Shown here in pieces: positions 1-5,906 of a stretch of DNA of 7,518 nt. Source of the stretch: Bacillota bacterium (GTDB lineage: Bacteria; Bacillota; Clostridia; Christensenellales; CAG-138); contig JAEZLG010000188.1 in assembly GCA_023435855.1 (NCBI GenBank), forward strand, positions 1 through 7,518, given 5' to 3'. Position 1 is the stretch's first letter. Every line of letters starts with the position of its first letter. The position numbers and the translations under genes are program-made. Under the pieces are notes generated by a model. The model searched no databases, was not told where the DNA came from, and saw only the letters and a program-made list of their open reading frames with translations.

Positions 1-716
1 ATACGGAGGCATCGCTCGTGAAGGCGCTCGAAGAAAAAGGTATAGGCCGCCCGAGCACCTATGCGCCAACCATCTCTACAATCATCGAGCGCGGGTATAT
101 TCAACGCGATAAAAAGCAGCTTTTCCCAACCGAGCTTGGCTTTGTTGTGACACAGCTCATGAAGGAAAACTTTGAAAACATCGTGGATGTGAAGTTCACG
201 GCGGATATGGAAAGCAAGCTTGACCTTATAAAAGATGGTGAGCAGCCGTGGCGGCAGGTCATTTCGGATTTCTACGGCCCGTTTAAGGAAACGGTTGACA
301 AGGCATCCGAGAGCATCGAAAAGATTGTCATACCGGACGAGGTGTCCGATGTACAGTGCGATCGATGTGGCGCGATGATGGTGTATAAAATGGGGCGTTT
401 CGGAAGATTTCTTGCTTGCCCTAACTTCCCCGAATGTCGTAATACCAAGCCAATCGTCGAAAAGATCGGCGTACCGTGCCCTGTGTGCGGCGCGGAAATT
501 ATCAAGCGAAAATCCAAACGCGGTAAGGCGTTTTATGGCTGTGAAAAATATCCCGAATGCGATTTTGTGTCGTGGGACAGACCGGCCAAGGAAAAATGCC
601 CCAAGTGCGGTGCTATGATGGTGCATAAGGCGGGGCAGCACGGCGGTTATACCCTCTGCTCCGACAAAGACTGCGGCTTTGTTGTAAGACCGCAAAAGAA
701 GGGGACCGAAGAATGA
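1..716 (+). CDS. topA: DNA topoisomerase I, C-terminal part (5' end outside window)
   Basis: This is the end of type IA topoisomerase I, which relaxes negatively supercoiled DNA by cutting and passing one strand. The frame is open from the left edge (first full codon at 3), so the N-terminal Toprim domain and the catalytic Tyr lie outside. The first visible residues, TEASLVKALEEKGIGRPSTY, are a signature of the bacterial TopA core. The tail then carries three zf-C4_Topoisom zinc ribbons. Counting Thr at nt 3 as residue 1, their cysteines are at 119/122/139/145, 159/162/180/186 and 199/202/219/224, so all four ligands are intact in each. Such ribbons bind single-stranded DNA and in some species RNA polymerase. 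The GTG at 18 lies inside the conserved motif and is not a start. The stop overlaps the trmFO start as ATGA, which implies one transcript and coupled translation. Identification is firm; only the length is unknown. Confidence 0.96.
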   Translation, partial: TEASLVKALEEKGIGRPSTYAPTISTIIERGYIQRDKKQLFPTELGFVVTQLMKENFENIVDVKFTADMESKLDLIKDGEQPWRQVISDFYGPFKETVDKASESIEKIVIPDEVSDVQCDRCGAMMVYKMGRFGRFLACPNFPECRNTKPIVEKIGVPCPVCGAEIIKRKSKRGKAFYGCEKYPECDFVSWDRPAKEKCPKCGAMMVHKAGQHGGYTLCSDKDCGFVVRPQKKGTEE

Positions 717-2011
717 AGCGCGTCAAAGTAGTTGGCGCAGGACTTGCAGGTTGTGAGGCCGCGTTTCAGTTAGCTGAACGCGGCATTCCTGTTTTGCTCG
801 CCGATATGAAACCCAAGAAGAAAAGCTCTGCCCATACGAGCGACGCGTTTTCAGAGCTCGTGTGCTCCAATTCTTTGCGCTCCGATAGGCTGCAAAACGC
901 AGTGGGTCTTCTTAAGGAGGAAATGCGGCAGCTTAATTCACTTATTATCGCCTGTGCAGATAAAACGCGTGTGCCTGCGGGTGGTGCATTGGCTGTGGAC
1001 CGCGAGGGGTTTTCCGCGCTTATTACCGAACGCATCCGCACACATAAAAACATCGAGGTTATAGAAGAAGAAGTACTCGCTTTACCCGAAACTCCCGCCA
1101 TCGTCGCCACAGGGCCTCTTACCGAAGGGGAGCTTGCATCGGATATCGAGCGCTTTTTTGGAGATAACCTCCATTTTTACGACGCTGCAGCACCCATTGT
1201 TGAGTACGACTCGCTTGATATGGAAAAGGTATTTCGTGCCTCGCGTTATGACAGAGGTGACGATTACCTCAATTGCGCCATGGACGCCAATCAGTACAAC
1301 GCTTTTATAGACGCGCTCATAAATGCAGAGACCGTACCGCTTAGGGAATTTGAAACGCTCAAGGTATTTGAGGGTTGCATGCCCGTTGAGGTGATGGCAA
1401 AACGCGGCCGTATGACGCTTGCTTACGGCCCGCTAAAGCCTGTGGGGCTTAAGGATGCGCGGACAAATACGCGGCCGTTTGCCGTGGTGCAGCTTCGGCA
1501 GGACGACGCAGCAGGCAGGCTTTATAACATCGTCGGTTTTCAGACCAATTTAAAGTTCTCTGAGCAAAAACGCGTGTTCGGGATGATACCCGGTTTAGAA
1601 AATGCGAATTTTGTGCGTTACGGCGTGATGCACAGGAATTCTTTCATCAGCTCTCCGGGCAAGCTTGACGCAAGTTATCAGGCGCGGGCATTGCCGGGGC
1701 TGTTCTTCGCAGGGCAGCTTACGGGTGTGGAAGGTTATGTGGAAAGCGCTGCGAGCGGGCTTGTTGCAGGTGTGAACCTCGCACATCTCATGCTTAAAAA
1801 AGAGCCGATGGATTTTACGCGCACAACCGCAATCGGTGCGCTTGCGCACTATGTTTCCGAATATGCCGGAAAGGATTTTCAGCCCATGAATGTAAACTTC
1901 GGCATCATGGATGCGCTCGAAAACCCGCCGCGCGGTAAACAGGAGCGGTATGAACAGATCAGCGAAAGAAGCCTGAACAAAATAAATGAAATAATTGCGA
2001 AAAAAATGTAA
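713..2011 (+). CDS. trmFO: Methylenetetrahydrofolate-tRNA-(uracil-5-)-methyltransferase TrmFO
   Basis: TrmFO makes 5-methyluridine at position 54 of tRNA (T loop), taking the carbon from 5,10-methylenetetrahydrofolate and using reduced FAD, unlike the SAM-dependent TrmA of enterobacteria. The 432-residue length is normal for the family. The N-terminus has the FAD-binding glycine motif VGAGLAGCEAA (residues 7-17). The family motif ELVCSNSLRSD follows at 48-58, with Cys51 matching the cysteine implicated in methyl transfer in the Bacillus enzyme (Cys53 there). A second conserved cysteine is Cys222 in EGCMPVE. A C-terminal FAD-contact segment, FAGQLTGVEGYVESAASG, lies at 332-349. The ATG overlaps the topA stop and is preceded by a GGGG at 701-704, eight bases upstream, so the start is well supported. 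topA-trmFO adjacency is common in Firmicutes. Nothing is missing or broken. Confidence 0.97.
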   Translation: MKRVKVVGAGLAGCEAAFQLAERGIPVLLADMKPKKKSSAHTSDAFSELVCSNSLRSDRLQNAVGLLKEEMRQLNSLIIACADKTRVPAGGALAVDREGFSALITERIRTHKNIEVIEEEVLALPETPAIVATGPLTEGELASDIERFFGDNLHFYDAAAPIVEYDSLDMEKVFRASRYDRGDDYLNCAMDANQYNAFIDALINAETVPLREFETLKVFEGCMPVEVMAKRGRMTLAYGPLKPVGLKDARTNTRPFAVVQLRQDDAAGRLYNIVGFQTNLKFSEQKRVFGMIPGLENANFVRYGVMHRNSFISSPGKLDASYQARALPGLFFAGQLTGVEGYVESAASGLVAGVNLAHLMLKKEPMDFTRTTAIGALAHYVSEYAGKDFQPMNVNFGIMDALENPPRGKQERYEQISERSLNKINEIIAKKM

Positions 2012-2047
2012 AGATACCACGCAAAGCTTAGGTGTACTGCAAATTTA

Positions 2048-2056
2048 TGCTATCAT
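2048..2056 (+). promoter_or_regulatory. Possible extended -10 promoter upstream of the GNAT gene
   Basis: TGCTATCAT matches the extended -10 pattern TGnTATAAT with one mismatch. The hexamer 17 bp upstream (2028-2033, TTAGGT) is a poor -35, which is tolerable for an extended -10. Transcription would start near 2063, leaving a leader of about 35 nt before the ATG at 2098. It lies in the 86-nt gap after trmFO. I see no convincing terminator in that gap, so read-through from topA-trmFO is also likely. Evidence is by sequence match only. Confidence 0.35.
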
Positions 2057-2076
2057 TATGGGAAGTAAAATAAAAG

Positions 2077-2096
2077 TCGGTATAGATCGGTATAGA
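2077..2096 (+). repeat. Perfect 10-bp tandem direct repeat (TCGGTATAGA x2)
   Basis: TCGGTATAGA occurs twice head to tail (2077-2086 and 2087-2096), ending one base before the GNAT start codon. It takes up the space where a Shine-Dalgarno site should be; the nearest purine-rich stretch, GGAAG at 2060-2064, is over 30 nt from the ATG. It could be a recent slippage duplication or a two-site operator. The sequence does not decide between these. Confidence 0.7.
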
Positions 2097-2097
2097 T

Positions 2098-2925
2098 ATG
2101 AAGTTAAAGCAACTTTCAAAGAAAGATAAAGCTGCATTGAAAGCGTTTTTAACGGGCGATAGTGCCGGCAACAGCCTTTTAAATGCGCTAGAGAATCCGG
2201 AGCACACAGTTTACGGAATCTTTGTCAACGGGACGCTTGTTGGCGCGGCTGAAATAGAACATGATGAAAACGCTTTTCTGTATGTTTACATTGTTAGACA
2301 GTTCCGCAAAAAAGGGTTTGGAGCTATGGCTGTTAAGCTATGCGAGAAAGAGCTTCAAAGGGATGCTTTAAAGAGTATCGAGACTTACTATTTGAGCGGT
2401 GATGAGAACGCAAAAACCTTTGCAAATAAGCTTGGTTATGCGTATAGGTTTTCCTCCGCGCTTATGCGGTATTCTGGCGGTGCTTTTGATCTTCCTTCAC
2501 TGCCTGTTCGCGGCTATGCAGATGAGGATTATACGGTAGCTCAACAGCTTTCCGCCAGAGCTTTTCATGAAATGCGCCTTCGTGTAGGCGGTTTTCCCGA
2601 TTCCGATGTTCAGACGCCAACTGAGGCGATGCGCGAAGCATGGAATGCTTCCGCGAAGGAACGGTTTGTTTATGTTTTGGACAATGAAATCATCGGGCAT
2701 TCGCATCTTGAGGGTGATGCCATTGACAGTGTTTCTATTAAGCCTGAGGTACAAGGAAGAGGTGTAGGCCGGCTGTTTGTGAAGTATCTGTGCAACAAGA
2801 TTCTTGAAAGCGGCCATAATTCTGTAACGCTTTACTGCGTTGTGGGAAACTATGCGCGGCATCTTTACGATTCCTTGGGTTTTCAACAAGAATATATCGA
2901 AGAATATGCAGTGAAAACCTTCTAA
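2098..2925 (+). CDS. Tandem GNAT-family N-acetyltransferase, substrate unknown
   Basis: This 275-residue protein looks like two GNAT folds in series. GNAT enzymes move an acetyl group from acetyl-CoA to an amine. The N-terminal half (about 1-125) has a motif-A-like strand and loop, LYVYIVRQFRKKGFGAMAVK, with R70-K-K-G-F-G75. The C-terminal half (about 138-275) has a better match, SIKPEVQGRGVGRLFVKYL, with Q219-G-R-G-V-G224 as the CoA pyrophosphate loop, and a typical family ending, NYARHLYDSLGF. The weaker first loop suggests the C-terminal half is the active one. The frame is closed by a TAG at 2083, so ATG 2098 is the most upstream start, although it lacks a clear ribosome binding site. Hand counting of 2101-2880 gives about 46% GC against about 55% in sampled hslU lines. 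The gene ends 25 nt before hslV. The substrate cannot be read from the sequence; the family is confident. Confidence 0.9.
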   Translation: MKLKQLSKKDKAALKAFLTGDSAGNSLLNALENPEHTVYGIFVNGTLVGAAEIEHDENAFLYVYIVRQFRKKGFGAMAVKLCEKELQRDALKSIETYYLSGDENAKTFANKLGYAYRFSSALMRYSGGAFDLPSLPVRGYADEDYTVAQQLSARAFHEMRLRVGGFPDSDVQTPTEAMREAWNASAKERFVYVLDNEIIGHSHLEGDAIDSVSIKPEVQGRGVGRLFVKYLCNKILESGHNSVTLYCVVGNYARHLYDSLGFQQEYIEEYAVKTF

Positions 2926-2938
2926 TTTTAATGAAAAT

Positions 2939-2943
2939 GAGGA
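2939..2943 (+). promoter_or_regulatory. Ribosome binding site that sets the hslV start
   Basis: GAGGA lies 7 nt before ATG 2951 but only 1 nt before the in-frame ATG 2945. The spacing therefore favours ATG 2951 and makes the longer MSMPLMG form unlikely. Confidence 0.6.
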
Positions 2944-2950
2944 AATGAGT

Positions 2951-3484
2951 ATGCCTTTAATGGGTACAACAATCGTCGCCATCCAAAAGGATGGACAGTG
3001 CGCTGTCGCCGGTGACGGACAGGTGACGATGGGTGAAAATACAATCATGAAGCAGACCGCCAAAAAGGTGCGCCGCGTCTACCACGGTAAGGTCGTGGTG
3101 GGTTTTGCGGGTTCTGTGGCGGACGCTTTTACGCTGTGCGACAGATTTGAAGGTAAGCTCGAACAGCATGGCGGCAGTTTGAAACGCGCAGCGGTCGCAC
3201 TCGCGCAAGAATGGCGCAGCGATAAAGTGATGCGCCAACTGCAGGCGCTTCTTATAGCTGCCAACAGCGAAGAGCTTTTAATTATCTCAGGCACGGGAGA
3301 GGTCATAGACCCCGACGACGGTATCGCTGCCATCGGCTCGGGCGGCATGTACGCGCTTGCTGCCGCAAAAGCGCTTAAGGCGAATACGGAACTCAGCGCT
3401 AAAGAAATCGCGGAAAAATCCCTGCGCATCGCGGCGGATATCTGCGTATTCACCAACGGCAATATCACGGTAGAGGAGGTTTGA
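2951..3484 (+). CDS. hslV: HslV (ClpQ), peptidase subunit of the HslUV protease
   Basis: HslV is the proteasome-beta-like threonine peptidase that forms a double hexamer ring in the cytosol and degrades proteins unfolded by HslU. The product is 177 residues from ATG 2951. After removal of the short leader MPLMG, the mature chain starts TTIVAIQKDG with the nucleophile Thr1. Asp17 (in AGDGQVT), Lys33 (in QTAKKVRR) and Ser125 (in IGSGG) sit where the family's active-site residues are expected. The B. subtilis version instead uses an N-terminal Ser, so this is the ordinary Thr type. In-frame ATGs at 2945 and 2960 are alternative starts; all keep the same mature Thr1, and the Shine-Dalgarno spacing favours 2951. 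Two nucleotides separate its stop from the hslU start, so the two subunits are almost certainly translated from one message. Confidence 0.96.
   Translation: MPLMGTTIVAIQKDGQCAVAGDGQVTMGENTIMKQTAKKVRRVYHGKVVVGFAGSVADAFTLCDRFEGKLEQHGGSLKRAAVALAQEWRSDKVMRQLQALLIAANSEELLIISGTGEVIDPDDGIAAIGSGGMYALAAAKALKANTELSAKEIAEKSLRIAADICVFTNGNITVEEV
3474..3480 (+). promoter_or_regulatory. Strong ribosome binding site that sets the hslU start
   Basis: AGGAGGT, inside the last codons of hslV, is a near-perfect anti-16S match. It is 6 nt from ATG 3487 and directly touches the TTG at 3481, so ATG 3487 is the real start and the TTG is not usable. Confidence 0.85.
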
Positions 3485-3486
3485 GT

Positions 3487-4863
3487 ATGCTTACACCCAA
3501 AGAGATTGTAGATTCGCTTGATAAATACATCATCGGGCAATCCAAGGCAAAGCGCGCGGTGGCTATCGCGCTTCGAAACCGCTACCGCAGGAGCAGGCTC
3601 ACGGAGGATCTTCGCGACGAGATCACGCCGAAAAACATCATCATGATAGGGCCGACAGGTGTAGGTAAGACCGAGATTGCACGAAGGCTCGCCAAACTTG
3701 TGGATGCGCCTTTTGTAAAAGTGGAGGCGACCAAGTTTACGGAAGTCGGCTATGTAGGCCGCGACGTGGATTCCATGATTCGCGACCTCGTAGATGCCGC
3801 TATACGCCTATGCAAGGAAAAGAAGGAAGCGGAAGTACAGCTTTTAGCACAAGCCGCCGCCGAGCAGCGCCTCGTAGATCTTTTGGTGCCTATTGCTGTT
3901 AAGCAGCAGCGGCAGCAAAACCCGCTCCAGTTCCTGTTGTGCAGTGGTGATAGTCAGGAACCCGAAATGAGCGAAGATGAGCGCACCAAACATCGCACCC
4001 GCCGTGACGAGGTGCTTGCAGCGTTTCGAGCCGGCAATCTCAACGAGGAGATGATCGAGATCGAGGTGGAGCAGGCGTCCCAGAATAGCAATGCAATGAT
4101 CGCTATGGGCATTGACATCAACATCAATGACATTATGGGGAGCATACTCCCAAAAAACAAGAAGAAGCGCAAGGTAAAGGTTCCTGAGGCCTACCGAATT
4201 TTATCGGAGGAGGAGGCCGACAAGCTCATCGATATGGATGAGGTGATACGCGAGGCCATCGAAAAGGCCGAGCAGGATGGTATTATATTCCTCGATGAGA
4301 TCGATAAGATTGCGGGTAGTGGCCATTCCTCAGGTCCCGACGTATCCCGCGAAGGCGTACAGCGCGACATACTCCCGCTCGTGGAAGGCTGCACGGTAAG
4401 TACAAAATACGGCTCTGTTAAGACAGACTTCATTTTGTTCATCGCGGCAGGCGCGTTCCATGTTTCCAAGGTGACCGACCTTATTCCGGAGCTTCAGGGG
4501 AGGTTCCCCATCCGCGTGAACCTCGAATCGCTGACAGTGGATGACTATAAAAAGATACTTACCCAGCCGGAAAACGCCATTACCAAGCAATACGCGGCTC
4601 TTTTAAAGACCGATAACATCGTGCTCGACTTTGCTGAGGATTCCATTGAAGTGCTTGCGCAATACGCATACAACGCCAACGAGACAAGCGAAAACATAGG
4701 CGCCAGAAGGCGGCATACCATCATGGAAAATCTTCTTGATGATATTTCTTTCAATGCAAACGGCTCGTTCCCGCTTACAAAGGTAGTAGTGGACGAGGGC
4801 TATGTGAAAGAGCACTTATCCGCAGAATTCAACGGAGAGGATCTGAGAAAGTACATCTTATAA
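3487..4863 (+). CDS. hslU: HslU (ClpY), AAA+ ATPase unfoldase of the HslUV protease
   Basis: HslU is the hexameric ATPase that recognises and unfolds substrates and feeds them into HslV. The product has 458 residues, usual for the family. It opens with LTPKEIVDSLDKYIIGQ, typical of HslU. Visible in order are Walker A GPTGVGKT (55-62), the pore loop GYVG (88-91), the inserted I domain (about 105-240, including the family-typical basic stretch KNKKKRKVKV), Walker B IIFLDEIDKIA (266-276), sensor 1 around ILFIAAGAFH (316-325), the arginine-finger region ELQGRFPIRV (335-344), and sensor 2 IGARRRHTIMENLLDDISF (404-422). The C-terminus EDLRKYIL is the conserved tail that docks into HslV and activates it. 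All key residues are present. The gene is translationally linked to hslV, and a cell-wall hydrolase gene follows 3 nt after the stop. codY, which follows clpQY in Bacillus, is not present. Confidence 0.98.
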   Translation: MLTPKEIVDSLDKYIIGQSKAKRAVAIALRNRYRRSRLTEDLRDEITPKNIIMIGPTGVGKTEIARRLAKLVDAPFVKVEATKFTEVGYVGRDVDSMIRDLVDAAIRLCKEKKEAEVQLLAQAAAEQRLVDLLVPIAVKQQRQQNPLQFLLCSGDSQEPEMSEDERTKHRTRRDEVLAAFRAGNLNEEMIEIEVEQASQNSNAMIAMGIDININDIMGSILPKNKKKRKVKVPEAYRILSEEEADKLIDMDEVIREAIEKAEQDGIIFLDEIDKIAGSGHSSGPDVSREGVQRDILPLVEGCTVSTKYGSVKTDFILFIAAGAFHVSKVTDLIPELQGRFPIRVNLESLTVDDYKKILTQPENAITKQYAALLKTDNIVLDFAEDSIEVLAQYAYNANETSENIGARRRHTIMENLLDDISFNANGSFPLTKVVVDEGYVKEHLSAEFNGEDLRKYIL

Positions 4864-4866
4864 AGC

Positions 4867-5817
4867 ATGGTGCAATTTAGAAAAAGCCTAATACCGTTAC
4901 TAGTCTTCGCAGCGCTTATATTAGGTGGCTGTGCAGTTCAGTCTGCTACGGGCTTATCTGAGAAGGCTGTCGAGGCGGTCGTACTTGCCGATGAGACATT
5001 CGTTGCGATTACACCGCAGCCCGTAACGCCTACCCCGGCGACGCCTGCGCCAACGGCGACTGTGACGAGCGTTCCGACGGCGACCCCGGAGCCGACTTTA
5101 GCACCTTCACCGACGCCGGATTATGTGTTGTCCAATGTGAAGGACGTAGATGGATTTGTAGGAGCGCTGACCGTTAACCTGCGAAACGGGCCGGGAACGG
5201 ATTATGATGTGATCGGCGAATACGAGTGCAACACATTGCTTCTCATTACAGCAAAGACCGACGAATGGTATCAGGTGGAGATCGACGGTAAATCCGGCTT
5301 CATGCTAAAGGAATTTGTAGGTGTCGGCGCAATCCCTACGCCAACGCCCGAGCCTACGAAAAAGCCGTCTTCAAAAACAACACCAAAACCGACCTCAAAA
5401 CCTGAGCCGACAGCTACACCCAAGCCTCAAGAAGCGACCTATGGCGGCGCCGGCAGCTACAACGCCGAGGACGTGCTTTTAATAGCGCAGATTGCCTACG
5501 AAGAGGGCACGCGCGGCAATTACGACGGTTATCGCGCGGTAGCTAACGTGATTTTAAACCGCGTACAGAGCGGCATTTTCCGCTCCACCATTGAGGGCGT
5601 TATATTTCAGCGCAATCAGTTCTCCACGGCGGACGATGAGGCTGCGCTTCGCGCAGTGAAACCGTCATCGACCTGCATCGAAGCGGTGCAGGCTGTGTTG
5701 AGCGGTGATACAATTTTCTCCTCTAATGTTTATTATTTCCGAACCGCCGGTAAGGGCGAAAGCTGGAGTTCACATAAATATGTTGCGACTTACGGCGGGA
5801 ACTCCTTCTTTAGCTGA
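4867..5817 (+). CDS. SH3b-containing lipoprotein with SleB-like cell-wall hydrolase domain
   Basis: This 316-residue protein appears to be a membrane-anchored peptidoglycan hydrolase on the outer face of the cell membrane. Residues 1-21 form a signal peptide (basic start, hydrophobic LIPLLVFAALILG) ending in the lipobox LGGC, with Cys22 the predicted lipidation site. A Pro/Thr linker (50-84) leads to a bacterial SH3 domain (about 93-151, with LTVNLRNGPGTDYDVIGEY), which usually binds cell wall. A second Pro/Thr/Lys linker (156-188) leads to a Hydrolase_2 domain (about 198-316), the fold of SleB/CwlJ spore-cortex lytic enzymes. There, E213 in IAYEEGTRGN aligns with the catalytic Glu, and VANVILNRVQSG, VIFQRNQFS and NVYYF are family motifs. 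The usual second Glu of the AEARGE-type motif is not conserved. No good ribosome binding site precedes ATG 4867, so translation is probably coupled to hslU. Whether it acts on vegetative wall or spore cortex is not shown; the lipid anchor favours the cell envelope. Confidence 0.9.
   Translation: MVQFRKSLIPLLVFAALILGGCAVQSATGLSEKAVEAVVLADETFVAITPQPVTPTPATPAPTATVTSVPTATPEPTLAPSPTPDYVLSNVKDVDGFVGALTVNLRNGPGTDYDVIGEYECNTLLLITAKTDEWYQVEIDGKSGFMLKEFVGVGAIPTPTPEPTKKPSSKTTPKPTSKPEPTATPKPQEATYGGAGSYNAEDVLLIAQIAYEEGTRGNYDGYRAVANVILNRVQSGIFRSTIEGVIFQRNQFSTADDEAALRAVKPSSTCIEAVQAVLSGDTIFSSNVYYFRTAGKGESWSSHKYVATYGGNSFFS
5014..5118 (+). repeat. Pro/Thr/Ala-rich linker coding segment 1
   Basis: This low-complexity stretch encodes residues 50-84 of the lipoprotein, rich in TP, PT and AT pairs. 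At DNA level short units such as CGGCGAC recur (5054-5060, 5078-5084). It acts as a flexible spacer between the lipid anchor and the SH3 domain and is a likely site of length variation between strains. Confidence 0.75.
5332..5430 (+). repeat. Pro/Thr/Lys-rich linker coding segment 2
   Basis: This low-complexity stretch encodes residues 156-188, with repeated PTP, KPT and TPKP units, between the SH3 and hydrolase domains. Unlike the first linker it is lysine-rich and so positively charged, which could help contact with anionic wall polymers; that role is inferred. Confidence 0.75.
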
Positions 5818-5830
5818 TACTAAGGATTGC

Positions 5831-5839
5831 TGATATAAC
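5831..5839 (+). promoter_or_regulatory. Possible extended -10 promoter for the nucleotidyltransferase gene
   Basis: TGATATAAC matches the extended -10 pattern TGnTATAAT with one mismatch. No good -35 is visible; 5810-5815 reads TTTAGC with an 18-bp spacer. Transcription would begin near 5846, inside the 12-bp palindrome at 5839-5850, giving a leader of about 60 nt with two hairpins. Confidence 0.4.
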
Positions 5840-5850
5840 GGAATATTCCG
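5839..5850. promoter_or_regulatory. Perfect 12-bp palindrome at a predicted transcription start (operator candidate)
   Basis: CGGAATATTCCG reads the same on both strands. It begins at the last base of the candidate -10 element and covers the expected start point, a common place for a repressor operator. As RNA it could only form a weak 4-bp hairpin. The binding protein is unknown. Confidence 0.4.
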
Positions 5851-5862
5851 CTCGCGTGAGCG
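5849..5862 (+). other. Small hairpin in the intergenic leader
   Basis: CGCTC-GCGT-GAGCG forms a perfect 5-bp GC-rich stem with a 4-nt loop. It is followed by CAAACTAA rather than a T run, so it is not an intrinsic terminator by itself. It may protect or punctuate the RNA between the lipoprotein gene and the next gene. Confidence 0.45.
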
Positions 5863-5868
5863 CAAACT

Positions 5869-5906
5869 AATACCGCATTTCATGAAACGGAAAGGTGGTA
5901 TTTTTT
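5869..5906 (+). promoter_or_regulatory. Hairpin with T run overlapping the ribosome binding site (attenuator or terminator-like)
   Basis: AATACCGC (5869-5876) pairs with GTGGTATT (5895-5902), giving 8 pairs with one G-U. The 18-nt loop holds the palindrome TTTCATGAAA (5878-5887). The 3' arm contains the GTGG of the Shine-Dalgarno site and runs into six Ts (5901-5906) that touch the ATG at 5907. The structure could hide the ribosome binding site, act as a weak intrinsic terminator for the upstream operon, or both. Confidence 0.5.
5891..5898 (+). promoter_or_regulatory. Ribosome binding site of the nucleotidyltransferase fusion gene
   Basis: AAAGGTGG lies 8 nt before ATG 5907 and is the only purine-rich site nearby, which fixes the start. 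Its last four bases sit in the 3' arm of the 5869-5902 hairpin. Confidence 0.7.

Noticed and set aside
18..20. GTG as the start of a separate small zinc-ribbon protein
   Set aside because: The codons before it encode TEASL, the conserved TopA sequence leading into VKALEEKGIGRPS, so the frame is the tail of a gene cut by the window edge.
2012..2076. A terminator after trmFO
   Set aside because: I found no stable stem followed by a T run; only imperfect short inverted matches such as GCAAATTTATGC.
3481..3483. TTG as an alternative hslU start, overlapping the hslV stop
   Set aside because: It touches the AGGAGGT site with no spacing, while ATG 3487 has a 6-nt spacing and matches the usual HslU N-terminus.
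3079..3540. A 153-codon minus-strand open frame across hslV
   Set aside because: It lies antisense to a fully conserved hslV and has a composition typical of a shadow frame, with no recognisable domain.
5867..5878. CTAATACCGCAT, identical to a well-known stretch of 16S rRNA (V2 region), with GATATAAC and GGTGGTAT nearby also faintly rRNA-like
   Set aside because: Only about 12 nt match exactly and the flanks do not continue as 16S sequence. The match is explained as chance within a hairpin arm, so no rRNA fragment is called.
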